This document shows positions 1-9,025 of a stretch of DNA of 64,000 bases, one piece after another. Each line of letters opens with the position of its first letter. Position 1 is the stretch's first letter. Below the pieces are notes generated by a model that was not told the origin of the DNA, did not search any database, and saw only the letters and a list, made by a program, of their open reading frames with translations. Origin of the DNA: Vibrio sp. YMD68 (GTDB lineage: Bacteria > Pseudomonadota > Gammaproteobacteria > Enterobacterales > Vibrionaceae). Made by a program: the position numbers and the translations under genes. Location of the stretch: NCBI RefSeq assembly GCF_029958905.1, contig NZ_CP124614.1, positions 2,108,001-2,172,000 on the forward strand, written 5' to 3'.

Positions 1-1437
1 GATGATCATAAACAGTGACGTCCACAATTCACCCATCGTTAGGGCTGAAGCCGCAATGTTTACCGGCAAGATTTCACCGACTGCCCATGGCTGACGACCG
101 TACTCCGCAACAAACCACCCTGCTTCCACTGCAATCCATGGAAGTGGGATACTGAACAGTGCCGCTTTAAGTATCCATGGTTTTTGCTCGATTTTTTGGC
201 GGCAGGTTTGGATGAATGCGGCACCAAAAACAAACAACATAATAAAGCCACACGCTACCATGATACGGAATGACCAGAAGAGTGGCCACACCGTAGGGAT
301 AGAGTCATCAGCCGCTGCTTGAATTTGCTCTTCTGTTGCATCAACAACGTTATCGGTATATCGCTTCAGCAGTAAACCGTAGCCTAAGTCCACCTTGACC
401 TCATCAAACGCTGCGAGGTTTTCTTCACTGCGATCGCCTTCGCGGATTCGTTCAAGCAATTCATAAGCCACCATACCGTTACGGATACGAACAATATGTT
501 CATCGCGCAGGTCACGTAGGCCCGTCACTTCAGTATCAAGAGAACGAGTTGCAATGATGCCCATCACGTATGGAATTTTCACCGCGTAATCGGTTTCCAT
601 TGTCTCTTGATTTGGAATGCCAAAAACGGTGAAGGCAGCAGGAGCTTCTTCCGTGTGCCACTCAGATTCAATGGCAGCGAGCTTCACTTTTTGTACGTCG
701 CCTAGCTCGTAGCCAGACTCATCGCCTAGGATGATCACCGACAAGATAGCCGCCATACCAAATGAAGCTGCGATAGCAAAAGAACGACGAGCAAACGCGA
801 CATCACGACCTTTCAGAAGGTAATAAGAGCTGATACCAAGAACGAACATCGCGCCCGTTACATAACCGGAGGCGACCGTGTGAACGAATTTAACTTGAGC
901 GACTGGGTTAAGCACAACTTCCGAGAAGCTAACCATTTCCATACGCATGGTTTCAAAGTTGAACTCTGCACCGATTGGGTTTTGCATCCAACCATTAGCA
1001 ACGAGGATCCACAACGCGGAAAAGCTTGAGCCTAACGCAACGAGCCAAGTCACAACCAAGTGCTGACGCTTTGACAGCCTTTCCCAACCAAAGAAGAAAA
1101 GCCCAACAAAGGTTGATTCTAAAAAGAAAGCGACTAACGCTTCAATGGCGAGAGGGGCACCAAAAATATCACCCACATAATGGGAGTAATAAGACCAGTT
1201 AGTACCAAATTGAAATTCCATTGTTAGGCCAGTTGCTACACCTAACGCAAAGTTAATACCGAATAACTTACCCCAGAACTTAGTCATGTCCTTGTAGATT
1301 TGTTTGTCGGTCATGACATACAGCGACTCCATGATGGCGAGTAGAAACGCCAAACCTAAAGTCAACGGTACGAATAAGAAGTGATACATCGCTGTTATTG
1401 CAAATTGGAGACGTGATAGTTCAACTACGTCCAACAT
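1..1437 (-). CDS. cydA: Cytochrome bd ubiquinol oxidase subunit I (3' end cut by window edge)
   Basis: The reverse strand gives a protein that starts [20 protein letters not shown], the typical CydA N-terminus. It runs 479 codons to the window edge without a stop; CydA is usually about 520 residues, so roughly 40-50 C-terminal residues lie outside. CydA carries the haem b558/b595/d sites of the high-affinity quinol oxidase in the inner membrane, used at low oxygen. The last visible residues ([11 protein letters not shown]) belong to a C-terminal membrane helix. The upstream region has ArcA-like repeats, as expected for a microaerobic oxidase. cydB should follow outside the window. The frame is certain; only the C-terminus is missing. 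Confidence 0.96.
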   Translation of the reverse strand, partial: MLDVVELSRLQFAITAMYHFLFVPLTLGLAFLLAIMESLYVMTDKQIYKDMTKFWGKLFGINFALGVATGLTMEFQFGTNWSYYSHYVGDIFGAPLAIEALVAFFLESTFVGLFFFGWERLSKRQHLVVTWLVALGSSFSALWILVANGWMQNPIGAEFNFETMRMEMVSFSEVVLNPVAQVKFVHTVASGYVTGAMFVLGISSYYLLKGRDVAFARRSFAIAASFGMAAILSVIILGDESGYELGDVQKVKLAAIESEWHTEEAPAAFTVFGIPNQETMETDYAVKIPYVMGIIATRSLDTEVTGLRDLRDEHIVRIRNGMVAYELLERIREGDRSEENLAAFDEVKVDLGYGLLLKRYTDNVVDATEEQIQAAADDSIPTVWPLFWSFRIMVACGFIMLFVFGAAFIQTCRQKIEQKPWILKAALFSIPLPWIAVEAGWFVAEYGRQPWAVGEILPVNIAASALTMGELWTSLFMII

Positions 1438-1512
1438 AATTACTCCTATGTGTCGGCTGAGTGACACTTTCTGTGCAATAAAGCCCTTAACGAACCACGA
1501 GGTCGCGCAGGG

Positions 1513-1550
1513 TGTTACGCAAAGTTTATTTTATTGTTAATTCCGTGTTA
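1513..1550. promoter_or_regulatory. ArcA-box-like direct repeats upstream of cydA
   Basis: TGTTA occurs at 1513-1517, 1535-1539 and 1546-1550, that is at multiples of 11 bp, with a weaker match (GTTTA) at 1524-1528 filling the missing phase. ArcA is known to bind TGTTA-type direct repeats spaced 11 bp centre to centre. The array lies 76-113 bp before the cydA start codon, and ArcA activation of cydAB is established in E. coli. The repeats are seen; ArcA binding is inferred. Confidence 0.6.
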
Positions 1551-1912
1551 CACCGTAACGGTGAAGAGCAAAGAGATACTACTCCTGAAAATCAAAAAAC
1601 TCAAAATAATTTGAGTCATTTGGGGGATTGATTGCCAATAAAAGACTTAGAAGTTGTAAATTAAGGAATATTTATTTTACTGCTCTAAAAAATATTTGAG
1701 CGGAATTGCTATTTGTAACAGAATATGTGGGGAAAACCTCAAGATAACCAAGCTATTTGTGGTCACTGGACGCTGAGCAAAGTCAATGGGACGTCACCTC
1801 AAACCCGAGTGCGGTTCACTGACGAAAAATGGCGCTCTTACTTATTAGCGCGTGTTTTGCCCCCTCACCCTTCCATTTAGACATGACACTCAGAGCTTAC
1901 GAAGGATCCATA

Positions 1913-1947
1913 AAAAATCCAAGTGCCTGAGAGACACTTGGATTTTT
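1913..1947 (-). terminator. Terminator of the chemoreceptor gene
   Basis: A perfect 13-bp stem (AAAAATCCAAGTG paired with CACTTGGATTTTT) encloses a 9-nt loop. It lies about 30 bp beyond the stop of the minus-strand chemoreceptor. A U-run follows the stem in that orientation; the A/T-rich stem base could also terminate on the plus strand. Confidence 0.85.
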
Positions 1948-1977
1948 ATCGCGCTGGAAGGTCGCTCAACCAAGCAC

Positions 1978-4095
1978 TTATACTTTGAATTGACTCACCA
2001 ACTGCTGCTGCTTCTCAGACAGTGTATTAATTTGATTACCAATCGATTCTGACTCACCCGCTTGGCTAACAATTTGTGCGCTTAGATCCCTAATATTCGA
2101 CACACTCTGGTTCACTTCTGCCGAGACCGTTTGCTGCTCTTCTGCCGCTCTAACAATCTGGCTATTCATATCGTTAATCGCAGCGATTGCGGCAAAGATA
2201 TGACTCAGCTCTTCAACAGCGGTATTGACCTGACTGGAAGAGTCATGAGCGAGTTGGTGACCCTCTTGGATCGTTGCAACAACGTCTTGGGTTCCACGCT
2301 GAACTTTATCAATCACGCCTCTAATTTCACCAACAGATGCCTGAGTACGACTAGCCAGGTTTCTTACTTCATCCGCCACCACTGCAAAACCACGTCCTTG
2401 CTCTCCAGCCCGAGCCGCTTCGATGGCAGCATTGAGAGCCAATAAGTTTGTTTGTTCTGATATGCCCTCAATAACCGTCAATATCTCGGTAATATTGGCG
2501 TTATTTACAGCTAGCTCTTCGACAATAGGGACCGCTTGCGTCATTTTACTGAGCAGTGCTCCCATTTCAGTCTGAGAGCTTTCAATCACTTTTTGTCCGG
2601 TAACCGCAGCGTCATTAGCATCAGCAGCAGCTTGCACGGCTGTTTCTGCATTTTGTACCACCATGCTCGCCGTTTGTGTCATCTCTTCAGATGCAGTCGC
2701 GACTAAATCCACTTCTTTGAATTGAGACTCGCTGCTCGTTCGAGTTGCCATCGCCGCACTTTTGGCTTCAACCGTCGTTTGGGCAACATCATTGGTTGTC
2801 ACCACCACGTCTTTGATCGTTGACTGAAGTTTTTCCAAAAAGAGATTAAAACCCTGAGCCAATTGGCCTATTTCATCTTGTGACGTAACGTTTAGACGCT
2901 GAGTAAGATCACCTTCACCTGACGCAATGTCATCAAGGCGTACCACCACTTCTCGAATAGGTTTAACAACACGTTGAGCCAAAAGAGCAATAAGAGCCAA
3001 ACCAACAAGGACAAATATCCCGCCCGTTAATAATTCACTTTTTACACTCGACGCTAAGTTGCCAGATAAGACTTCATCTAACGCGACGGCATCTGCGACC
3101 ACCACTGAGCGAGGCATTTCAAAAATAACGCCCCAGGTTTGATTCGCAACCGTCATTGGAGCAAAAACCGTTAGCCATGAATCATCATTGCTCCAACTTG
3201 TCGTTAGCTCGCCGCCAAATAACAGATCCGTCACTTTATCGCGACTGACGGTACTACTTTGAAACGCACTACCAATCACGAGACTCGGGTCGTCACTCGC
3301 GATCAAAGAACCATTCAAACTGATGATAAATAATCGACCACGTCCTTCAAACAGGCTGGCATCGGATTCCGCGATAACGTTAGTCAGTTGATCGAGTTTA
3401 AGATCGATACCAAAGAAACCGATTGGAACCTCGTCAACAAGAATGGGAACAGAAATGGATGAGGTGAGAAATTCTCTATCTGCTTGGACAATGAGCCTGG
3501 GTGTCGAGACACAAATCTCACCACTGCCAATTGGGCAGTAAAAACGCTCACTTTCACTTTCTTGTGCCAAGGACTTTTCTGATAACACGTTAGCAATGAT
3601 ATTTTCGCCGTTTTCTGCCGTTTTCCAATAAGAAGCAAATCGGCCAATGTCATTGGAACCTACATAATCGGCGTTTACATAATTACCATCTTCCCCATCC
3701 AGAAGATCCGGTTGAAACACCAGATAAGCCCCTTCGATGGCATCGAACTCAGCAACCGATTGACGCACCATTTCATCTAGAGCGGTGCGTAACTCTTCAC
3801 TTGAACCAAAGTTTTCTTCCGTATTTCGTTTGAAAAATAACGCGTTTGAAGCCAGCATTTCAGCTCGGTATATCGCTTCATCGAGAAATTGAGCCACTTC
3901 AGTAGCGTTCAGTCGAGCGCGTGTTTCAAGAAGCTGTTGAGATTTATCTATCACCGACGTTGAACTTTGAGCGGTGATGATCTTTTGATTCCCTATCGCG
4001 TTGTAAACGGAAAATCCGACAAGAGATAATGAAGTGATCAGTAGGCAGCAACCTGCTAAGAGGGTTATTTTCCACTGCACGGAAAGAGTTCGCAT
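1978..4095 (-). CDS. Methyl-accepting chemotaxis protein, periplasmic Cache-type sensor
   Basis: This is a 705-residue transducer. A first membrane helix (about residues 9-30) is followed by a periplasmic domain of about 310 residues that looks like a double Cache fold. A second helix lies near 355-380, then a HAMP domain ([22 protein letters not shown]). The cytoplasmic signalling domain has the hallmark hairpin tip [20 protein letters not shown] and [15 protein letters not shown] at about 546-581, which contacts CheA and CheW. The ligand is unknown; double Cache domains often bind amino acids, amines or organic acids. The C-terminus does not end in a CheR-docking pentapeptide. It is a single-gene unit with its own terminator, divergent from xthA. 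Confidence 0.95.
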   Translation of the reverse strand: MRTLSVQWKITLLAGCCLLITSLSLVGFSVYNAIGNQKIITAQSSTSVIDKSQQLLETRARLNATEVAQFLDEAIYRAEMLASNALFFKRNTEENFGSSEELRTALDEMVRQSVAEFDAIEGAYLVFQPDLLDGEDGNYVNADYVGSNDIGRFASYWKTAENGENIIANVLSEKSLAQESESERFYCPIGSGEICVSTPRLIVQADREFLTSSISVPILVDEVPIGFFGIDLKLDQLTNVIAESDASLFEGRGRLFIISLNGSLIASDDPSLVIGSAFQSSTVSRDKVTDLLFGGELTTSWSNDDSWLTVFAPMTVANQTWGVIFEMPRSVVVADAVALDEVLSGNLASSVKSELLTGGIFVLVGLALIALLAQRVVKPIREVVVRLDDIASGEGDLTQRLNVTSQDEIGQLAQGFNLFLEKLQSTIKDVVVTTNDVAQTTVEAKSAAMATRTSSESQFKEVDLVATASEEMTQTASMVVQNAETAVQAAADANDAAVTGQKVIESSQTEMGALLSKMTQAVPIVEELAVNNANITEILTVIEGISEQTNLLALNAAIEAARAGEQGRGFAVVADEVRNLASRTQASVGEIRGVIDKVQRGTQDVVATIQEGHQLAHDSSSQVNTAVEELSHIFAAIAAINDMNSQIVRAAEEQQTVSAEVNQSVSNIRDLSAQIVSQAGESESIGNQINTLSEKQQQLVSQFKV

Positions 4096-4247
4096 CTTAC
4101 ATCCTTATAAGCAAACAGTATGAAATTTCGGTTAAAATAGTCCTGACCATTAGAATTAAAGCACACTGTTTTACTCCGTCAATCAGAACTTTACTTAAAT
4201 GTTAATATTGCAATCAATGACCACATAATATTTTATGCGTTTGGCCG

Positions 4248-4275
4248 TTGTCCTCATTATAAGAGGTGATAGAAT
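4248..4275 (+). promoter_or_regulatory. Probable sigma-70 promoter of xthA
   Basis: A -35-like TTGTCC (4248-4253) and a -10-like TAGAAT (4270-4275) are separated by 16 bp. This predicts a start near 4282 and a leader of about 24 nt before the xthA ATG. The hexamers match the consensus at 4 and 5 of 6 positions. Confidence 0.4.
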
Positions 4276-4305
4276 CCTACTTTGCCTCTTCTACATGGAT
4301 GACTT

Positions 4306-5115
4306 ATGAAAATCATCAGCTTTAATATCAATGGCCTTCGTGCTCGTTTACATCAGTTACAAGCCATTATCGACAAACACCAACCGGATGTGATAGGCCT
4401 ACAAGAAATCAAAGTTCACAATGAAGCATTTCCCCTTGAAGCGGTTGAAGCCATGGGTTATCACGTCTATTTTCACGGACAAAAAGCACACTATGGCGTG
4501 GCCATGTTGTGTAAGAAAGAGCCTATTTCGGTTACATACGGGTTCCCAACTGATACTGAAGAGCATCAAAAGCGCATGATTATGGTTACCGTTGAAAATG
4601 ACAACGGTGAACCTGTCACCGTGCTTAACGGCTACTTCCCGCAAGGTGACAATATTGCGCACGAAACTAAGTTTCCTTATAAAGAGCAATTTTACAAAGA
4701 TTTAATGACTTACCTTAATGATAACCACTGTAATGATGAAAAACTGGTGGTGATGGGCGACATTAACATTAGCCCGATTGATGCTGATATCGGCATTGGG
4801 GAACCAAACAAAAAACGTTGGTTGAAAACCGGTAAGTGTTCATTCCAACCCATCGAACGTGAATGGTTAGCGACTCTGCAGCAATGGGGCCTTGAAGATA
4901 CCTTTAGAAACTTGCACCCAACCGTGGATGACCAATACTCATGGTTTGACTACCGCTCCCGTGGCTTTGATGACAATCGAGGGCTGCGCATTGATGTTGT
5001 CTTAGCAACTCCGTCACTGGCCGCTCAATGCATAGACGCAGGCATTGATTACGAGCTGCGAGGTATTGAAAAACCATCAGACCATGCGCCTATATGGTCA
5101 ACTTTTTCTTTTTAG
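4306..5115 (+). CDS. xthA: Exodeoxyribonuclease III (AP endonuclease)
   Basis: This is a 269-residue protein of the exonuclease III / EEP nuclease family, the same length as E. coli XthA. The family motifs are in order: N-terminal [14 protein letters not shown] (metal-binding Glu), Tyr/His region [20 protein letters not shown] and the C-terminal catalytic SDHAPIW. The enzyme cuts abasic sites and removes 3' nucleotides and blocking groups in base-excision repair. It is a monocistronic cytoplasmic gene with a promoter candidate just upstream. Its stop codon lies inside the first unit of a 15-bp tandem repeat, which is unusual. The identification is secure. Confidence 0.97.
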   Translation: MKIISFNINGLRARLHQLQAIIDKHQPDVIGLQEIKVHNEAFPLEAVEAMGYHVYFHGQKAHYGVAMLCKKEPISVTYGFPTDTEEHQKRMIMVTVENDNGEPVTVLNGYFPQGDNIAHETKFPYKEQFYKDLMTYLNDNHCNDEKLVVMGDINISPIDADIGIGEPNKKRWLKTGKCSFQPIEREWLATLQQWGLEDTFRNLHPTVDDQYSWFDYRSRGFDDNRGLRIDVVLATPSLAAQCIDAGIDYELRGIEKPSDHAPIWSTFSF

Positions 5116-5158
5116 TACCAAGGAATTTAGTACCAAGGAATTTGGTGCCAAGGAATCA
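5114..5158 (+). repeat. 15-bp tandem repeat (x3) starting at the xthA stop codon
   Basis: Units lie at 5114-5128 and 5129-5143 (identical, AGTACCAAGGAATTT) and 5144-5158 (GGTGCCAAGGAATCA, 12 of 15). The xthA TAG stop is at 5113-5115, so the array begins within the stop codon and extends into the intergenic region before the terminator. Confidence 0.95.
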
Positions 5159-5172
5159 AGGACTAAAAATAA

Positions 5173-5198
5173 GAAAGGCTTCTGCTCAGAAGCCTTTC
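5173..5198. terminator. Terminator hairpin between xthA and the ABC transporter operon
   Basis: A perfect 10-bp stem GAAAGGCTTC/GAAGCCTTTC encloses the 6-nt loop TGCTCA, which can pair further at its edges. The genes on both sides converge here. The U-tract is only moderate (TTTCTCTCATTT), so efficiency is uncertain. Confidence 0.65.
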
Positions 5199-5261
5199 TC
5201 TCATTTAGTTTATCGCTTTTATCTCAATGGTCTAGAACAGTAGCCAAATTGGCTTAAAACT

Positions 5262-5939
5262 CTAGCTAAGTGGTCTAAGGTACGCTAGAAAACGCTTTTC
5301 AGCATGTTTAAAACACCACAGAATAATAAACGTCAAGCCCATGTAAAATAGCCCTGCTGCTAAAAACGATTCAAACGGGGCGTAGTAACGAGCATTCACG
5401 AGACGTGCTGCACCAGTTAAGTCCATGATAGTCACAATACCCGCCACCGCACTGCCGTGGAGCATAAAGATCACTTCATTACTGTAGGCTGGAAGTGCGC
5501 GACGCAATGCGCTCGGCAGAATGATTCGACGGTATGTTTTCGACATGCTCATTCCATACGCTTTTGCGGCTTCTACTTCCCCCTTCGGCAAACCATTAAT
5601 CGCGCCACGGATAATTTCCGCCGTGTACGCGGACGTATTAAGAACAAACGCGACGAGGGCACAAAACCACGCGTTTTCCCACAACGTATCCTTGACTGGG
5701 AAAAACTGGTCCATACCGTAATAAATCAAATAGAGCTGCACCAACAGCGGTGTTCCGCGAAAAAAGTAGATGAATGTCCATGCCGGCGCATTCCAAAAGT
5801 AGTTAGGGCTGTTTCGTGCTATCGCTAAAGGGATGGCGATGGCTAAGCCTATCACTAAAGCACAAGAGACAAGCCAGGTTGTTGTCCACAAGCCATCAAG
5901 ATAGATAGGAAAGCTATCAATCAATAAAGAAAAATCCAT
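5262..5939 (-). CDS. Basic amino-acid ABC transporter permease (HisM/AotM type)
   Basis: This membrane protein of about 225 residues is a BPD-type permease. The EAA loop is visible as EVEAAKAYGMSMSKTYRRIILPSALRRALPAY at about residues 123-155, the site that docks on the ATPase. Sequence style is that of HisM/AotM rather than E. coli ArtM. Two in-frame ATGs occur (5942 and 5939); I choose 5939 because it sits 6 nt from GAGG, while the first is only 3 nt away. It is the last gene of the four-gene importer operon and starts directly at the stop of the preceding permease, suggesting translational coupling. It forms the inner-membrane channel with its partner permease. Confidence 0.9.
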   Translation of the reverse strand: MDFSLLIDSFPIYLDGLWTTTWLVSCALVIGLAIAIPLAIARNSPNYFWNAPAWTFIYFFRGTPLLVQLYLIYYGMDQFFPVKDTLWENAWFCALVAFVLNTSAYTAEIIRGAINGLPKGEVEAAKAYGMSMSKTYRRIILPSALRRALPAYSNEVIFMLHGSAVAGIVTIMDLTGAARLVNARYYAPFESFLAAGLFYMGLTFIILWCFKHAEKRFLAYLRPLS

Positions 5940-5942
5940 CAT

Positions 5943-6683
5943 CTACCTCGCATGAATGCTGAATTTACGCTCGACCAACTTAAGTAACCCCGTTGATACA
6001 CTCGTAAAGAATAAGAAAATCACAGCAACCGTCATATAGAAAGTAAAAGGCATTTTCGTTGAACCCGCAGCTAATGAACTGACTCGGACCATATCCTCAA
6101 GCCCAATGATTGAAACCAAAGCCGTGGTTTTAAGCAAAACCAACCAGTTATTACCAAATCCTGGTAACGCGTGACGAATCATTTGTGGAAGCAAGATGCG
6201 TCGAAACGCCAGAGGACCACTCATTCCATATGCTTTAGCCGCTTCCATTTCACCTTTATCGACCGCCATAATTGCGCCGCGGAAGGTTTCAGCCATGTAA
6301 GCACCGAAAATAAACCCGATGGTTAATACGCCAGCGACAAAAGGGCTGACATCGATATAATCAGGTAAATACGCTGTCCACTCGTGATCTGGATTAGACG
6401 AGGTAAACCATTCGTTAATCCATTCATTCATCGAGTAGAGACTATTATTCAATAAGATTTGCCCACCAAAGAAGATAAGCATCATGAGTACTAAATCAGG
6501 AATGCCACGAATGACTGTGGTGTAAAGAGTCGCTATTGCCCTTGCCCAACGATATGGGGCTAATTTGGCTAAAGCGCCGAGCATACCCAGTACCATAGCT
6601 AGGATAAGCGACAGTATGGCAACTTCGATGGTTAAAACGGCCCCTTTTAATATTGAGGCTTCGTATCCTTGTAAATCTAACAT
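5943..6683 (-). CDS. Basic amino-acid ABC transporter permease (HisQ/AotQ type)
   Basis: A 246-residue permease with about five membrane helices. The EAA motif reads EMEAAKAYGMSGPLAFRRILLPQMIRHALPGFGNNW at about residues 140-175. It pairs with the HisM-like permease encoded immediately downstream, with no gap. A ribosome site (AGGAAC) lies 8 nt before the ATG. A loop of about 40 residues near 85-120, rich in Trp, Asn and Asp (NEWINEWFTSSNPDHEW), is probably periplasmic. Known relatives import arginine, ornithine, lysine or histidine; the ArgR-like boxes upstream of the operon favour arginine or ornithine. Confidence 0.9.
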   Translation of the reverse strand: MLDLQGYEASILKGAVLTIEVAILSLILAMVLGMLGALAKLAPYRWARAIATLYTTVIRGIPDLVLMMLIFFGGQILLNNSLYSMNEWINEWFTSSNPDHEWTAYLPDYIDVSPFVAGVLTIGFIFGAYMAETFRGAIMAVDKGEMEAAKAYGMSGPLAFRRILLPQMIRHALPGFGNNWLVLLKTTALVSIIGLEDMVRVSSLAAGSTKMPFTFYMTVAVIFLFFTSVSTGLLKLVERKFSIHAR

Positions 6684-6778
6684 AGGTTAGTTCCTAGTCC
6701 CTAGGTTGTAGACGCGAATATCCAGCTGTTGGGTACATCAATTGACTAGGAACCAACAGCCAGATATCGGCTTAGCTA

Positions 6779-7549
6779 TTACTGGCCATATACGTCGTAG
6801 TTGAAGTATTTTGCAGCAATCTCTTGATACACACCTTTCTCACGAAGCGAAAGAATCGCCGCATCGAGCGTTTTCGTTAGGTCTTTATCTTGTTTGCGCA
6901 CTGCGATACCAAAGCCGTCACCAAACCATTTAGGATCCGTTAGAGAAGGACCAACAAATTCGTACGCTTCACCACCCGCTTTATTGAGAACACCTTCTTC
7001 AAGTGCCGAGGCATCACCAAGAACAGAAACGATACGACCGTTAGCTAGATCAAGGTAGGCTTCGTCAAAAGAGCCGTAACGTACGATTTCTACTGCGCTG
7101 CCATAGTTGTCCGTCAGGTACTTATCGTGTGTTGTTGCACGTTGAACACCAATTTTTACGCCTTCAAGCTTGTCGAAGTTAAGCTCTGCGCCTTTTTTAG
7201 CGATAAATTTATTTGGAATAAGCGCGTATTTTCCAGTGAAATCAATACGCTTCTTACGTTCTTCTGTAATCGACATTGCTGCGATAATGGCATCGTATTT
7301 ACGAGCAAGTAGCGATGGAATAATACCATCCCAATCTTGAGGTACGATCTGACATTTCACTTTCATCTCTTCACAAAGTGCATTTGCCATATCGACGTCA
7401 AAGCCTTTGAGTGAACCATCAGCTTCAGTCCAGCTAAATGGAGGATAAGCGCCTTCAATACCAAAGCGTACTGTTTTCCATTCCTTCGCTTGGGCCATAC
7501 CTGTTGCAGCTGTTGCAGCAATCGCTGCTACTAGTAACCACTTTTTCAT
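6779..7549 (-). CDS. Periplasmic Lys/Arg/Orn-type amino-acid binding protein
   Basis: A 256-residue exported protein with signal peptide MKKWLLVAAIAATAATGMAQA, cleaved before KEW. The mature part is a class II periplasmic binding fold: FGIEGAYPPFSW, GFDVDMANALCEEM, AAMSITEERKKRIDFTGKY and a C-terminal GDGFGIAVRKQD. The pattern RKKRIDFT and the Ser-Thr residues before it are typical of LAO/HisJ/AotJ proteins that bind the alpha-amino and carboxylate groups. I prefer the ATG at 7549 over 7555 because AGGAG lies 7 nt from it and only 1 nt from the first. It delivers substrate to the two permeases encoded downstream. Confidence 0.92.
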   Translation of the reverse strand: MKKWLLVAAIAATAATGMAQAKEWKTVRFGIEGAYPPFSWTEADGSLKGFDVDMANALCEEMKVKCQIVPQDWDGIIPSLLARKYDAIIAAMSITEERKKRIDFTGKYALIPNKFIAKKGAELNFDKLEGVKIGVQRATTHDKYLTDNYGSAVEIVRYGSFDEAYLDLANGRIVSVLGDASALEEGVLNKAGGEAYEFVGPSLTDPKWFGDGFGIAVRKQDKDLTKTLDAAILSLREKGVYQEIAAKYFNYDVYGQ

Positions 7550-7643
7550 TTCCATACTCCTGTGATTGAAATTTACTTCTATAAAGTTTGATTTTTATGT
7601 GTTTTGGGTTGTGCTTACAATTCCACTAAACCAGTTTCCTGAG

Positions 7644-8414
7644 CTAGTAGATCGAAGATATAAACTGCTGTAAACGCTCAGATTCTGGTGCTGTAAATAG
7701 CTTGGCTGGGTCGCCTTGCTCTTCAACGATACCTTGGTGTAAGAACATCACATGGTTAGAAACATCACGGGCAAACGCCATTTCATGAGTAACAACCAAC
7801 ATAGTGCGGCCTTCTTCGGCAAGATCTCGCATAACACCAAGAACCTCACCAACAAGTTCTGGGTCTAATGCAGAAGTCGGTTCATCGAACAGCATCACTT
7901 CTGGATCAACCGCTAAAGCGCGAGCGATTGCTGCACGCTGTTGTTGCCCACCCGATAAGTGACCAGGGTAATAGTCTTTTCGTTCGTACAAGCCCACTTT
8001 CTTTAGTAACAATTCTGCATTTTCAATGGCTTGAGCTTTGGGAACACCGAGAACGTGTACAGGCGCTTCAATCACATTTTCCAATACCGTCATATGCGAC
8101 CATAAATTAAAGCCTTGAAAGACCATGGCTAGCCGAGAACGAATTCGTTGGACTTGTTTTTCATTGGCAGGAACCGCTTCACCCGAACGATTCTTTTTCA
8201 TATCGATCAATTCACCATTGACCCAAATATCACCAGACGTGGGAGTTTCAAGTAGGTTTATACATCGAAGAAAAGTACTCTTGCCTGAACCGGAAGAGCC
8301 AATGATAGAAATAACATCGCCTTTATGTGCCTCTAACGAAATGCCTTTCAGTACTTCATTTTGACCAAATGTCTTGTGTAGTTCCTTAATATCTAGCGCT
8401 GGTACTTCATTCAT
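7644..8414 (-). CDS. Amino-acid ABC transporter ATPase (HisP/AotP type)
   Basis: A 256-residue ABC ATPase. Walker A GSSGSGKST is at about residues 39-47, the Q-loop in VFQGFNLWSHMTVLENV, the signature LSGGQQQRAAIARAL, Walker B VMLFDEPTSALDPE and the switch His in VTHEMAF. The spacing and the sequence NLWSHMTVLENV match HisP and AotP more closely than E. coli ArtP. A longer frame opens at 8501, but I place the start at 8414 because AGGGAG lies 7-8 nt upstream and the family begins here. First gene of the importer operon; its upstream region has two ArgR-box-like sites. Confidence 0.93.
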   Translation of the reverse strand: MNEVPALDIKELHKTFGQNEVLKGISLEAHKGDVISIIGSSGSGKSTFLRCINLLETPTSGDIWVNGELIDMKKNRSGEAVPANEKQVQRIRSRLAMVFQGFNLWSHMTVLENVIEAPVHVLGVPKAQAIENAELLLKKVGLYERKDYYPGHLSGGQQQRAAIARALAVDPEVMLFDEPTSALDPELVGEVLGVMRDLAEEGRTMLVVTHEMAFARDVSNHVMFLHQGIVEEQGDPAKLFTAPESERLQQFISSIY

Positions 8415-8541
8415 GCGCTCGTACTCCCTATTTCGATATGACTGCTGGGCTCCGCCCACATAGCGATTCAAACTAGCACCCCTTATTGATAGATGCAACA
8501 AATTATTAACCTGTCTTTTTGAAATATATAGCTACTTTATA

Positions 8542-8555
8542 TGATTAATAATTCA
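8542..8555 (-). promoter_or_regulatory. ArgR-box-like site 1
   Basis: TGATT-AATA-ATTCA matches the ArgR half-site consensus TGAAT-W4-ATTCA at 9 of 10 half-site positions, with an all-W spacer. It is about 130 bp upstream of the importer ATPase start. Confidence 0.5.
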
Positions 8556-8600
8556 AACATCAGGCTAATAATCTACCAAAGGCGCATAAAATGAATAATT

Positions 8601-8614
8601 TGAATCATTATTCC
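8601..8614 (-). promoter_or_regulatory. ArgR-box-like site 2
   Basis: TGAAT-CATT-ATTCC matches TGAAT-W4-ATTCA at 9 of 10 half-site positions. Its centre is 59 bp from the first box, not the 21 bp typical of paired ARG boxes, so cooperative hexamer binding would need a loop or another site. Confidence 0.45.
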
Positions 8615-8733
8615 AACATTGCAAATGTTAATAGATTTATAAAAAATAGATATAGTTCAACATTTGTAAACCTTCACTTATCTTGTTCACTACGCTCGTT
8701 TAAAAAAAACACTCGCAATAGGATGTAGTTTAC

Positions 8734-8780
8734 TTTCAATATCAATATTTTTTATGTAACTTAATTTCAATATCAATATT
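8734..8780. repeat. Perfect 16-bp direct repeat, 31 bp apart
   Basis: TTTCAATATCAATATT occurs at 8734-8749 and again at 8765-8780, exactly 31 bp (about three helical turns) apart. Each copy contains the dyad AATAT-CA-ATATT. The phasing suggests two operator sites on one DNA face; the factor is unknown. Confidence 0.7.
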
Positions 8781-8835
8781 ACTTTTACCTACATGCCCCT
8801 CAGTTCTGTAGCTTTATTTCACAATGTTTTATAAA

Positions 8836-8849
8836 GTGATCAAGATCAA
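8836..8849 (+). promoter_or_regulatory. FNR-like site at a probable class II position upstream of the DUF3360 gene
   Basis: GTGAT-CAAG-ATCAA matches the FNR consensus TTGAT-N4-ATCAA at 9 of 10 positions. A plausible -10 (TAAACT, 8872-8877) would put the start near 8884, so the site would be centred at about -41.5, the usual activating position. A CRP site is a less good alternative (7 of 10). Confidence 0.5.
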
Positions 8850-9025
8850 TCAAGCCATATAGCAAGCGGGGTAAACTCGCAAAAAATCGAAAGTGTAAAC
8901 AAACACTACATGCTTTATCTTTAATTGAGAATTAACACAATTATCTCGTACCACTCCAGCAACTTACTATTAACGAGTTGCAGGTTTCGGATTGAACAAA
9001 TGACTACTTTTATTATGAGGAATCT

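Larger units (their letters stand above)
1438..1977. other. cydA upstream region, no gene seen
   Basis: This 540 bp gap lies between the cydA start and the end of a chemoreceptor gene. It holds the ArcA-like array (1513-1550), a perfect 7-bp inverted repeat ACTCAAA-ATAA-TTTGAGT at 1599-1616, a weak FNR-like site TTGAT-TGCC-AATAA at 1628-1641 (8 of 10 positions) and the chemoreceptor terminator (1913-1947). A short hairpin GCGCT/AGCGC at about 1833-1852 is too weak to call. I find no credible protein in the rest. Confidence 0.5.
8415..9025. other. Divergent regulatory region between the ABC importer and the DUF3360 gene
   Basis: This A+T-rich 611 bp gap separates two divergent units. Seen in order: ArgR-box-like sites at 8542-8555 and 8601-8614, an inverted repeat AACATT-GCA-AATGTT at 8615-8629, a 16-bp direct repeat at 8734-8749 and 8765-8780, and an FNR-like site at 8836-8849. 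No coding sequence is convincing. The arginine-type sites sit on the importer side and the FNR-like site on the DUF3360 side. Confidence 0.6.

Noticed and set aside
8415..8501. 29-residue N-terminal extension of the importer ATPase
   Set aside because: The extension lies upstream of a good ribosome site and is not part of the ABC ATPase family; the start at 8414 is preferred.
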